From contig NZ_CP125370.1 of assembly GCF_030034735.1 (NCBI RefSeq), positions 3,162,001 to 3,226,000 on the forward strand: a DNA stretch of 64,000 nucleotides, in the 5' to 3' direction. The position numbers and the translations under genes are program-made. Shown one piece after another: positions 26,744 to 34,729 of the stretch (positions are counted from its first letter, which is position 1; each line of letters starts with the position of its first letter). The notes beneath the pieces were generated by a model. It was given only the letters and a program-made list of their open reading frames with translations. It searched no databases and was not told the DNA's origin. The DNA comes from Paenibacillus sp. RC334. Lineage in GTDB: Bacteria > Bacillota > Bacilli > Paenibacillales > Paenibacillaceae.

Positions 26744-27334
26744 ATGAACCGCTTTGTTTTAGCTGATCCCGATCAGTGTATCGGTTGTCGTACCTGTGAA
26801 ATCGCATGTGTCATCGCACATTCAGCAGGTAACCCTTTTATCTCGCCGGATGATGAGTTTCATTTTCATCCGCGTCTAAAGGTCATCAAATCTATTGGGG
26901 TCACTGCCCCTGTCCAATGCCGTCACTGTGAGGATGCCCCCTGCGCCAACGCTTGTCCGAACGGTTCCATTACGAACGCGGACGGCTGCATTCTCATTAA
27001 CAGCGAGAGCTGCATAGGCTGTAAAACCTGTATGATCGCCTGCCCATACGGCGCTATTACCATGGTACCTGAATATCGGGACGGGCGGCCTGTAGTACAG
27101 GATGGACTGTACAGCAATGTGTCAGGACGTTTGCAACCCAAAGAGCGAATGATTGCCAGCAAATGTGATCTGTGTGAAGGTGTAGAGGGTGGTCCCGCCT
27201 GCATTGGAAAATGCCCAACACGTGCCCTCAAGCTGGTTGAGCCTGATCTGGTTCACGCCCGTATTGAGGAAAAACGTGCTGCGAGCGCACGCCAATTACT
27301 GCATATGACGCGCATTCCGGCAACGGGTCTATGA
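26744..27334 (+). CDS. Polyferredoxin electron-transfer subunit (HydN/HycB type), second copy
   Basis: A 196-residue homologue of the first polyferredoxin, with four cysteine clusters: CIGCRTCEIAC, CRHCEDAPCANAC, CIGCKTCMIAC and CDLCEGVEGGPACIGKC. It starts directly with MNRFVLADPDQCIG and lacks the N-terminal extension of the other copy. AAAGGAG precedes the ATG at 26744. A gap of 183 bp separates it from hydA. No clear terminator or promoter was seen there, but the gap allows a separate promoter. The stop is one base from the start of the aspartase-like gene. Having two such proteins suggests either one larger complex or alternative electron partners. Confidence 0.92.
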   Translation: MNRFVLADPDQCIGCRTCEIACVIAHSAGNPFISPDDEFHFHPRLKVIKSIGVTAPVQCRHCEDAPCANACPNGSITNADGCILINSESCIGCKTCMIACPYGAITMVPEYRDGRPVVQDGLYSNVSGRLQPKERMIASKCDLCEGVEGGPACIGKCPTRALKLVEPDLVHARIEEKRAASARQLLHMTRIPATGL

Positions 27335-27335
27335 C

Positions 27336-28784
27336 ATGACTGAAGCCTTTCCTCTGCAAAAGGATACGCGAACCGAGCGGGATGCGCTAGGGGAAATGGA
27401 GATTCCCGCCAATGCCTGTTACGGCATTCATACCGCACGTGCAATGAACAACTTTGCGGTCAGCGGCAGACCTGTAAATCAAAAACTGATTCACGCGCTA
27501 GTACTGGTGAAGAAAGCAGCCGCTCAGGTGAACTGTGAGCAAAATCGACTCCCTCCCCACCAGGCGGCTGTAATTATAGACGCCTGCGATGAATTGCTCG
27601 CCGGGCGGCTTCTGGATATGTTCACAGTCGATGCCCTGCAAGGCGGTGCAGGTACCAGCACCAACATGAACGTCAACGAGGTCATTGCTAATTTGGCGAT
27701 TATGCGGCTTGGTGGAAAACCCGGACAGTATGAGCTAGTACATCCTCTGGATGATGTGAACTGCTGTCAGTCCACGAACGATGTTTATCCGACAGCATTA
27801 CGAATTGCTGCCATTCGACTGCTTCGTCCTTTATGTGACGCGATGGCTTCGTTACAAGAGTCTTTACAGCACAAAGAAACGGAATATGCCGATCTGCTCA
27901 AGCTAGGTCGCACACAGCTAATGGATGCCCTGCCCATGATGGCGGGGCAAGGCTTTGGTGCTTACGCAAAGGCCGTGGCACGTGACCGCTGGCGTCTCTA
28001 CAAAGCCGAGGAACGGCTGCGGGAAATCCCTATTGGTGGTACGGCGATCGGCACAGGCATGAATGCGCCTCGTGCTTACAGCTATCGGATGGTTGAGAAA
28101 CTGGCGGACGAGACTGGCTTTGGGCTATGCCGAAGTGACCACCCGATGGACCCGATTCAGAATATGGATGTCTTTGTGGAGGTATCTGGTCTGCTCAAAT
28201 CCGCTGCTGTGAACCTGTTCAAAATATCAGGCGATTTTCGCCTGCTGGCCTCTGGTCCTCTCGGCGGTATTGGCGAGTTCACTCTACCTCCAGTTCAGGC
28301 CGGATCATCCATTATGCCTGGCAAGGTTAATCCGGTGATGGCTGAACTGGCCGGACTAACGGCGTTGCGCGTGATAGCCGAAGATGCAGCGATTACTATG
28401 GCGGCTGCCTCCGGGCAGCTAGAGCTAAACGCGTTCCTGCCGCTGATTGCCGAATCGCTGCTGGCATCGCTACATATTCTGGACGGCGCGGTTCGGCTGT
28501 TCGATGAACGATGTGTACGCGGTCTGATCGTATGCGAGGACCGCTGTTCAGCTAATCTGCGTAACTCCGCTGTGATGGCTTCTGCGCTGGTCGCGGAGCT
28601 TGGCTATGATGAAGCTGCCTCCATTGCCTCAGCAGCCATTGCGCAGGGCCGCACACCGGAGGATATTACCGAAGAACGCGATTTGCTGACACGCTCGCGC
28701 ATTGAGCAATTGTGCCATCCCTATACAGTAACCAAGCCCGGTATTCCGGGGCAGGAAGAAGGAATTCACGATGGGAATGAATGA
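27336..28784 (+). CDS. Aspartase/fumarase-family lyase (aspartate ammonia-lyase-like)
   Basis: A 482-residue member of the fumarase/aspartase superfamily. It shows GAGTSTNMNVNEV near residue 105, CQSTNDVYPTA near 145 and the signature GSSIMPGKVNPVMAE near 325, whose mobile loop carries the catalytic serine. GSS followed by IMPGKVNP fits aspartase as well as fumarase. Its position, one base after a polyferredoxin and overlapping hydF by 14 bp, ties it to H-cluster assembly rather than to general amino acid use. An ammonia-releasing enzyme could feed the nitrogen of the dithiomethylamine bridge; this is inference. No strong ribosome binding site is present, so translation is probably coupled. 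Confidence 0.88.
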   Translation: MTEAFPLQKDTRTERDALGEMEIPANACYGIHTARAMNNFAVSGRPVNQKLIHALVLVKKAAAQVNCEQNRLPPHQAAVIIDACDELLAGRLLDMFTVDALQGGAGTSTNMNVNEVIANLAIMRLGGKPGQYELVHPLDDVNCCQSTNDVYPTALRIAAIRLLRPLCDAMASLQESLQHKETEYADLLKLGRTQLMDALPMMAGQGFGAYAKAVARDRWRLYKAEERLREIPIGGTAIGTGMNAPRAYSYRMVEKLADETGFGLCRSDHPMDPIQNMDVFVEVSGLLKSAAVNLFKISGDFRLLASGPLGGIGEFTLPPVQAGSSIMPGKVNPVMAELAGLTALRVIAEDAAITMAAASGQLELNAFLPLIAESLLASLHILDGAVRLFDERCVRGLIVCEDRCSANLRNSAVMASALVAELGYDEAASIASAAIAQGRTPEDITEERDLLTRSRIEQLCHPYTVTKPGIPGQEEGIHDGNE

Positions 28785-30024
28785 TACTCCCCGTAGCAAC
28801 CGACCGCACATCACCCTGCTCGGTCGCCGTAACGCTGGCAAATCCAGCATTCTGAACACCCTGACCGGCCAGCCCGCCGCCGTGGTATCTCCCGTAGGAG
28901 GAACGACCACGGACCCCGTTTTCAAGCCGATGGAGCTGCTCCCTGTTGGCCCCATTGTTCTGGTGGATACCGCCGGACTGGACGATGAGGGTGAGATCGG
29001 AGCACTGCGCCGCAACAAAACGCTAGAAATATTAAATAGCACGGATCTGGCGCTGCTAATCATCGATGCTACTACTGGGGTTAGCGCATTCGAACATGGA
29101 TTACTCGAAAAGCTGCGTGCCAAGAAGATTCCCGTCATTGGTGTATTAAACAAGACGGACATCCTTGCAGAAACAGAGAAAATAACCGCAACGCTGGGGG
29201 CTGAACTGGATTTATCCCTGATTCCTTTCAGTGCCTCTAAGCAATGGGGAGACGCGGAAGTGAAAAAGGCCATCATGGATGCCCTTCCGCAAAACGAGGA
29301 TCGTTTCCGTATCGTCGGTGACCTGCTATCGCCCGGCGATTTTGTCGTGCTGGTCGTTCCAATCGACAAAGCTGCGCCAAAGGGCCGACTGATTCTGCCA
29401 CAGCAGCAGACGATCCGCGATACATTGGAGAGCGATGCCATTGCCGTAGTGACTAAAGAGCATGAGCTACGGCTGACGTTGGAGCGCCTGGGGCGCAAGC
29501 CCCGCTTGGTCATTACCGATTCACAGGCTTTTATGAAGGTTGCCGCAGATACTCCCAAGGATGTGCCCCTGACCTCCTTTTCCATCCTGTTCGCCCGTCA
29601 TAAAGGTGACCTTGATGAACTCGTACGAGGTGCAAGAGCCATTGACCGTCTCAAGGATGGCGACCGCGTACTCATTGCCGAAGCCTGTACGCATCAATGT
29701 CAGTCTGACGATATCGGTCGTGTGAAAATCCCCCGTTGGCTCCGTCAAACGATAGGCAAACGTCTCATCATCGAGCATGCATCCGGTTCCAGCTTTCCTG
29801 ATGATCTAAGCGAATATGCGCTGGTTATTCACTGCGGGGCATGCATGCTCAATCGACGTACCATGCTGCACCGGATGGCAGAAACGGAAGCCGCCGGGGT
29901 ACCCATTGTGAACTATGGTATTTTCATCGCCTTCGTGCAGGGGGTCTTCCCCCGTGCCATCGAATGCTTCCCATCCGCTATGCTGGCATGGGAGCAAGCC
30001 GTTGGTGCTGGCAGCCATTCCTGA
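28771..30024 (+). CDS. hydF: [FeFe] hydrogenase maturation GTPase HydF
   Basis: HydF is the scaffold on which the di-iron subcluster is built before transfer to HydA. The 417-residue protein has a Ras-like GTPase domain (P-loop GRRNAGKSS at residues 18-26, switch VDTAGLDDEGEIG, NKTD), a dimerisation middle domain and a C-terminal cluster-binding domain. The [4Fe-4S] motif is seen as CTHQC near 306 and HCGAC near 352. The ATG at 28771 lies inside the end of the aspartase-like gene with AAGGAA upstream. The plus-strand operon ends here, facing hydG across a shared terminator. Confidence 0.96.
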   Translation: MGMNDTPRSNRPHITLLGRRNAGKSSILNTLTGQPAAVVSPVGGTTTDPVFKPMELLPVGPIVLVDTAGLDDEGEIGALRRNKTLEILNSTDLALLIIDATTGVSAFEHGLLEKLRAKKIPVIGVLNKTDILAETEKITATLGAELDLSLIPFSASKQWGDAEVKKAIMDALPQNEDRFRIVGDLLSPGDFVVLVVPIDKAAPKGRLILPQQQTIRDTLESDAIAVVTKEHELRLTLERLGRKPRLVITDSQAFMKVAADTPKDVPLTSFSILFARHKGDLDELVRGARAIDRLKDGDRVLIAEACTHQCQSDDIGRVKIPRWLRQTIGKRLIIEHASGSSFPDDLSEYALVIHCGACMLNRRTMLHRMAETEAAGVPIVNYGIFIAFVQGVFPRAIECFPSAMLAWEQAVGAGSHS

Positions 30025-30067
30025 ATGAGACGAATCATTGAAGCAACCAATTCCGCCCCATACACGC

Positions 30068-30108
30068 AAAAGCAGCCGCGCTGACTCTCACGCGGCTGCT
30101 TTTTATTT
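30068..30108. terminator. Bidirectional terminator between hydF and hydG
   Basis: A 13-bp stem AAAAGCAGCCGCG / CGCGGCTGCTTTT with an 11-base loop and U-tracts on both strands, placed between two convergent operons. Confidence 0.9.
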
Positions 30109-30136
30109 GCCAAATTCCAAAGAAAAGATCGATATT

Positions 30137-31549
30137 CTAAAAATACAAATCCCGCTCGCCCGCTTCCAAGCGTTCCAGCTTTCCCAGTGTCAAACGACGT
30201 GACGATTCATGCGGAATACGCTCCAAATTATCACGCAGGGCGGCAGCTCCCAGCTCACGTGCCTCTTCATCTCCATAATCCAACAGGTACTCCTGAAAGG
30301 TCAGCAGCGAATTGGGCTGGCATACGTTGTGAATCTGGCCTGATTTGGCCAGCTCCATGAACCGATCTCCGGTTCTTCCTTCGCGATAGCAGGCTGTGCA
30401 ATAGCTTGGCATATATCCGCCACGACACAGACTTTTGATGATTTCCACCGGCGAACGATGATCCCCGACCTCGAACTGGGGTTTATCTTCCGTATCCTGT
30501 TTTGCATAAGCCCCTACACCCGTAGCTGAACCTGCACTAATTTGTGACACACCCAGACCAATAACACGGTCTCTGTATTCCGGTTCTTCACGTGTAGACA
30601 AAATCATACCTGCATAAGGCACAGCCAGTCGGAGAACGGACACAATTTTCATAAAATCCTCGTCGTTGACCAAATACGGATAGCGCTCCAGATCCACATT
30701 TTCAGCCGGACGTAACCGTGGAACCGAAACCGTGTGAGGACCACAGCCAAACACTTCCTCCAGATGCTCAGCATGCTTAAGCATAGCTATCGTCTCATAA
30801 CGGAAATCGTATAAACCATACAGCACACCAATACCCACATCGTCTATCCCTGCTCGCATAGCGCGGTCCATGGCAGTCGTGTGCCAGTCATAATTCCGTT
30901 TTGGCCCTTGAAGATGATATTTGCGGTAGCTTTCGCGATGATACGTTTCCTGGAACAAAATATACGTACCAATTCCTACCTCTGCCAGCTTCCGATAGTC
31001 TTCTTCGGTTGTGGAAGCAATATTGACGTTGATTCGGCGTATGCTGCCATTGTCCACTTTAACCTCATAAATCTGACGCAGACAATCTACGATATAATCA
31101 ATCGGACAATTGAGCGGATCTTCCCCCGCTTCCAGTACGAGGCGCTTATGCCCCAACTCCTGAAGCACTCTGACCTCCTCGACCAGTTCCTCCGGTGTCA
31201 AACGGCTGCGGGTAAAGCTGTCATTGGTATGCTTATAGCCGCAGTATTCGCAGTTATTGACACAGTGGTTACTTACATATAGGGGGGCAAACAGTACAAT
31301 CCGATTGCCGTAAATCTGCTCTTTCACCGCCCGTGAGGATCTAAACATTTCCTCCAGCAGTTCAGGATCATCCACATGCAAAAGAGCCGCCGCTTCAGTC
31401 GCACTCAATCCCCGGCAAGCTCTTCCCTTCTCCAAAATGTCTAAAATACGGTTTCGATCTGTTGCTTCCTGCTTTCCCTGCTCCACCGCTGCCATAATCT
31501 CTGCCTCATTAATGAAATCCGCCGACACTTTCTCCCGTACTTCACTCAC
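30137..31549 (-). CDS. hydG: [FeFe] hydrogenase maturation radical SAM enzyme HydG
   Basis: HydG cleaves tyrosine to give the CO and CN ligands of the H-cluster as an Fe(CO)2CN synthon. The 470-residue protein has the radical SAM cysteines Cys96, Cys100 and Cys103 (CVNNCEYCGYKHTN), the GE-like segment VLEAGEDP and the C-terminal second-cluster motif YCTACYREG with a third Cys 22 residues on (HNVCQPNS). The start is a GTG at 31549, about ten bases from a GGGAGATG box. It lies downstream of hydE with a 76-bp gap containing a copy of the 16-bp near-palindrome (31577-31592). It is encoded on the strand opposite to its partner hydF. Confidence 0.96.
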   Translation of the reverse strand: MSEVREKVSADFINEAEIMAAVEQGKQEATDRNRILDILEKGRACRGLSATEAAALLHVDDPELLEEMFRSSRAVKEQIYGNRIVLFAPLYVSNHCVNNCEYCGYKHTNDSFTRSRLTPEELVEEVRVLQELGHKRLVLEAGEDPLNCPIDYIVDCLRQIYEVKVDNGSIRRINVNIASTTEEDYRKLAEVGIGTYILFQETYHRESYRKYHLQGPKRNYDWHTTAMDRAMRAGIDDVGIGVLYGLYDFRYETIAMLKHAEHLEEVFGCGPHTVSVPRLRPAENVDLERYPYLVNDEDFMKIVSVLRLAVPYAGMILSTREEPEYRDRVIGLGVSQISAGSATGVGAYAKQDTEDKPQFEVGDHRSPVEIIKSLCRGGYMPSYCTACYREGRTGDRFMELAKSGQIHNVCQPNSLLTFQEYLLDYGDEEARELGAAALRDNLERIPHESSRRLTLGKLERLEAGERDLYF

Positions 31550-31625
31550 GTAGATCCATCTCCCTTATTTTGGTGAGGATTTCGCAAAATCCTATGGTTA
31601 CCTACTATTTTTTAGTTCAGCCCCA

Positions 31626-32636
31626 TCATTGACTTAGGAGCTGTCGCTGCACCCTCAAACTATCACCACGCCCCATATCGACTTCAAACCCCGCTCCACG
31701 GATGCGCAGCTCCAGGCAATGTCGACATTGGGCAGATTCATCACCCAAGCATATTTTATTTTCATAAATGGCATACTTCGGCCTCACTGCAAGTGGCGAC
31801 AAATTGGGCATAACTACATTCGCTCCCGCCTGTAGCGCCTTCTCCCGACCTTGGGGATGGATCGTTCCCATCGCTGTCGAAGCAGGAATAAGCGCATCTG
31901 GAACGACCAACCGGGACAACGAAACAATATCCAGCGCCTTTTCCATGCTTCCCTGACTGGCATCCCGGAGCGGCGTGTTGCTATGCGGTAAAAACGGTCC
32001 AATCCCGATCATATCCGGCGACAAGCTGTGCAAATAGACCAAATCGTCTGCCAAATCACTGTTCGTTTGTCCCGGTAAACCAACCATACATCCAGCCCCG
32101 ATCTGAAATCCGATTCGCTGCAAGGCCAGCAGACGACTGCGCCTGCTTTCTATCGTCATCGTCGGATGCAGCTTGGCGTACAAACGCGGTGAAGCCGTCT
32201 CATGCCGCAGCAAAAAGCGGTCCGCCCCCGCCTCGTATAATAGCGCATAGGTTTCATCATCCCGCTCACCAATGGACAGTGTAACGGCCACATCGGTAAA
32301 ACGGCTTTTGATCTCCCGAATCAGTTTCGCCAGCCGGGCTGCTGTGAACCAGTAATCTTCGCCGCTTTGCAGGACAAAGGTCCGATATCCCAGCTCATAC
32401 CCTTCCGCGCAACAGGCCAAAATTTCTTCCGGTTGCAAACGGTAGCGATCCGCCTGCTTATTCGAGGCCCGTAGCCCGCAATACATGCAGTCCTGACGAC
32501 ATATGCTGGAGAACTCAATTAATCCACGTAAAAAAACACCTTTACCGTAACGCTCCATTTTGATGCGAGCTGCCAGTTTTCGTAACTGTGTCCGCACCGT
32601 CGGTTCTTCCTCCAGACATACCAGCAGCTCCGTCAT
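31626..32636 (-). CDS. hydE: [FeFe] hydrogenase maturation radical SAM enzyme HydE (5' end irregular)
   Basis: HydE processes the Fe(CO)2CN-cysteine synthon during H-cluster assembly. From the first standard ATG (32636) the protein has 336 residues with radical SAM cysteines 46, 50 and 53 (CRQDCMYCGLR), LQSGEDYW and GAGCMVGLPGQTN, as in T. maritima HydE. Family members carry about 20 more residues, and such residues (TDELLLRLADGKEW) are encoded in frame upstream as far as 32693, where a TGA blocks the frame without any start codon. An ATG with a GAAGGG box overlaps this TGA in another frame (32695-32697). A one-base error near 32680-32697 would restore a normal start. Confidence 0.92.
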   Translation of the reverse strand: MTELLVCLEEEPTVRTQLRKLAARIKMERYGKGVFLRGLIEFSSICRQDCMYCGLRASNKQADRYRLQPEEILACCAEGYELGYRTFVLQSGEDYWFTAARLAKLIREIKSRFTDVAVTLSIGERDDETYALLYEAGADRFLLRHETASPRLYAKLHPTMTIESRRSRLLALQRIGFQIGAGCMVGLPGQTNSDLADDLVYLHSLSPDMIGIGPFLPHSNTPLRDASQGSMEKALDIVSLSRLVVPDALIPASTAMGTIHPQGREKALQAGANVVMPNLSPLAVRPKYAIYENKICLGDESAQCRHCLELRIRGAGFEVDMGRGDSLRVQRQLLSQ

Positions 32637-32863
32637 TTCCGTATGCGTCCATTCCTTGCCGTCAGCCAGACGCAGTAATAATTCGTCCGTGACTCATCCC
32701 TTCTTCCCTCGTCCATCTGGACTCCACGTCGTCAGCAGCTTGTACCGTACATGTATTATTCTAGCAACATCAGAGGGAATAGAACGTGACTAGCTTCACA
32801 AAAAATCCCATTTTCTGAATATAAACTCCAGCTTCTGCCTCAAAAAATACATATTTACCGCAA

Positions 32864-32903
32864 CAAAAAAAGCTGTTTCTCCTTTATATGGAAGAAACAG
32901 CTT
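32864..32903 (-). terminator. Rho-independent terminator beyond the phosphatase relic
   Basis: Stem AAGCTGTTTCT / AGAAACAGCTT with a 12-base loop, followed on the minus strand by six or more U. It still marks the end of the former alkaline phosphatase gene. Confidence 0.82.
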
Positions 32904-32916
32904 CTGATCAAGCTTA

Positions 32917-33454
32917 TTATTGAATTAAATCAACCGCCTGCTGTTCCAGTCCGAGTACACGTGTCATGTATTTATTGACATCCGTGTTGTCGATCACGCC
33001 GGACGGACGATCTCCGTTCGGCGTATAAGTGTACAGCACAACATCACCACCCGTATGACCACCTGTAGTCCAGCCAATATTTGCGCCTTTGCTAATGATC
33101 GGTCCGACTGCATAGTTCACGCTGCCTTCTTTGGCATCTTTGATCGTTTTTACTTCCTCATCCGTCAGATCCGTAATACCAAAATACGTGGACAGCACTT
33201 CTTTAATGTTGCTGCGATCTGCATCCAGCTTGGCTTCCAAGCCTTCACCTGCTGGAGCGGAATCTGCAATCGGAGCATCCGCAGAATGCGTGCGCACCAT
33301 ACCACTTGCCATGCTGTCTAACGTTAAGGAAGAACCTTTATACCATCTAGCCAGTGCAGTGGCATCATTAGCCATACCGTCTGGAATGAGAATAATTACA
33401 TACTGCTAACATCATGGTTGCTACGAGTGCAGCCACCGATTTTTTCGTATGTAT
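32917..33454 (-). pseudogene. Alkaline phosphatase relic with internal deletions
   Basis: The frame 32917-33375 reads MANDATALARWYKGSSLTL and DSMASGMVRTHSADAPIADS, typical of the active-site region of PhoA-type alkaline phosphatases. It then jumps at APAG to GEGLEAKLDADRSNIKE and the C-terminal metal-site motif WTTGGHTGGDVVLYTY. The central part of the family, roughly 200-250 residues with several metal ligands, is missing. Upstream in another frame there is a signal-peptide remnant (TKKSVAALVATMMLAV, about 33402-33448) without a start codon, then VIILIPDG leading into the main frame. Two deletions and a lost start show true decay. The usual total length would be near 450-550 residues. Confidence 0.82.
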
Positions 33455-33589
33455 CCCCCAACACTTTAACATTCAATTTCCCCCCAGACACTTTATTGTA
33501 CAATCAGAACTAAGTTTAATCATACTTTGTCAGGAGAATGTTAAGGGGATTGTCTAACTATATTAAAGATGCTCTCTGGAGTATTGGTC

Positions 33590-34729
33590 TCACTCAAATT
33601 CCCCCTGAATTACCGATACGATACTTTCACGCAGTGCTTTGGCGTTTTGTGACTTATATGGATCAGCATTAAAAAGGATTGTATCTGCTGTGTAGTTTTC
33701 TTTTATACGTCCCAATCTGTCCCCATATCCCAAAATTTCAGCGGCGAATTCCGTGGCAGCCTGCCAGGCCTCTTTTCGAGTTAATCCACAGTCTATGAGT
33801 GTATCTAATTCCTCAAGGTTGCGTCCATGTAACGAAGGTGTGGCAAAATCTGTACCGAACGCAATTCGTACGCCTGCTCTTTTGGCATAGCTGACAGCTT
33901 TAGGATGGGCTTCGGCGGCGCGGGCGGCGCGATCACAAATTTCCCTGTCGAGTGAAAGAACTCCAGACGGGTCTGCAGCAATACGATAGATGGAAGCAGT
34001 AGGCACAAAGGCTGTCCTGGATTGCGCAAGCCGGTTGGCTTGATCCTCGGTCAAATACATTCCATGCTCTATAGATTCCACGCCAGCGTCGATAGACCAG
34101 TCCACAGTAGGTCCGCCCCAGGTATGAACCATGACTTTTATGTTACGTGCACGGGCGCTACGGACAATATAAGAGAATTCTTCCTCAGAAAAAATCGGGT
34201 TCAGCACTGTATCTGGCGACGATCCTAGCCCCCCCGTTGCAAGAATTTTAATCCAGCTTGCCCCGGAATCAATCATTTCTGTTACCCGCCGTTCCAAATG
34301 CTTAAGACCCCGTGCATCTCCGGCTCCAAGCATATCACCACAGGTATAAACCCTTAAAGCCTGGCTGTAATGCTGACCTATATGCTTCACCGTACTTGGC
34401 AAAAGCCCACCTGCATCACGCACCGAAGTCACTCCAGCCCGGAAAGTAGCCTCAAAGGCTTGCGCCTGCATCACTTCGATCTCCAGTTCATCGCGCTTCT
34501 CCTGGTCAGTATGATTAAAATCCGTCCATGCCAAATGCGTATGAAGGTCAATTACGCCGGGGCTAATCCATAAGTCGCCATCTGGACTATTTTGTTGCGC
34601 GTACGGAGATACGGACTCTGCAATGGACGAAAAACGACCATTGCTGATCGTAATATCGAATCGTTTCCCATCAATCCCCGCCACAAATATATTATGATAT
34701 GTTAGCTCTTTTTGAATGTTATTTCCCAT
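33590..34729 (-). CDS. Metal-dependent amidohydrolase (imidazolonepropionase/dipeptidase-like)
   Basis: A 379-residue TIM-barrel amidohydrolase. The metal sites are visible as DLHTHLAW near residue 62, a lysine in WIKILATGG, a histidine in VMVHTWGG, another in SIEHGMYL and the aspartate in GTDFATP. The flanking beta domain (residues 1-55 and the C-terminus DTILFNADPYKS) is typical of cytosolic members of the imidazolonepropionase/Xaa-Pro-dipeptidase group. The ORF overlaps the end of the class V aminotransferase gene by 11 bp and is the last gene of a dipeptide-type ABC importer operon. This suggests that it hydrolyses the imported amide or dipeptide. The precise substrate cannot be told. Confidence 0.85.
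   Translation of the reverse strand: MGNNIQKELTYHNIFVAGIDGKRFDITISNGRFSSIAESVSPYAQQNSPDGDLWISPGVIDLHTHLAWTDFNHTDQEKRDELEIEVMQAQAFEATFRAGVTSVRDAGGLLPSTVKHIGQHYSQALRVYTCGDMLGAGDARGLKHLERRVTEMIDSGASWIKILATGGLGSSPDTVLNPIFSEEEFSYIVRSARARNIKVMVHTWGGPTVDWSIDAGVESIEHGMYLTEDQANRLAQSRTAFVPTASIYRIAADPSGVLSLDREICDRAARAAEAHPKAVSYAKRAGVRIAFGTDFATPSLHGRNLEELDTLIDCGLTRKEAWQAATEFAAEILGYGDRLGRIKENYTADTILFNADPYKSQNAKALRESIVSVIQGEFE

Noticed and set aside
28629..29585. Long minus-strand frame (318 codons) opposite hydF
   Set aside because: It lies wholly against hydF and the end of the aspartase-like gene, is Ser/Arg-rich, has no family pattern and no ribosome binding site. It is a codon-usage shadow.
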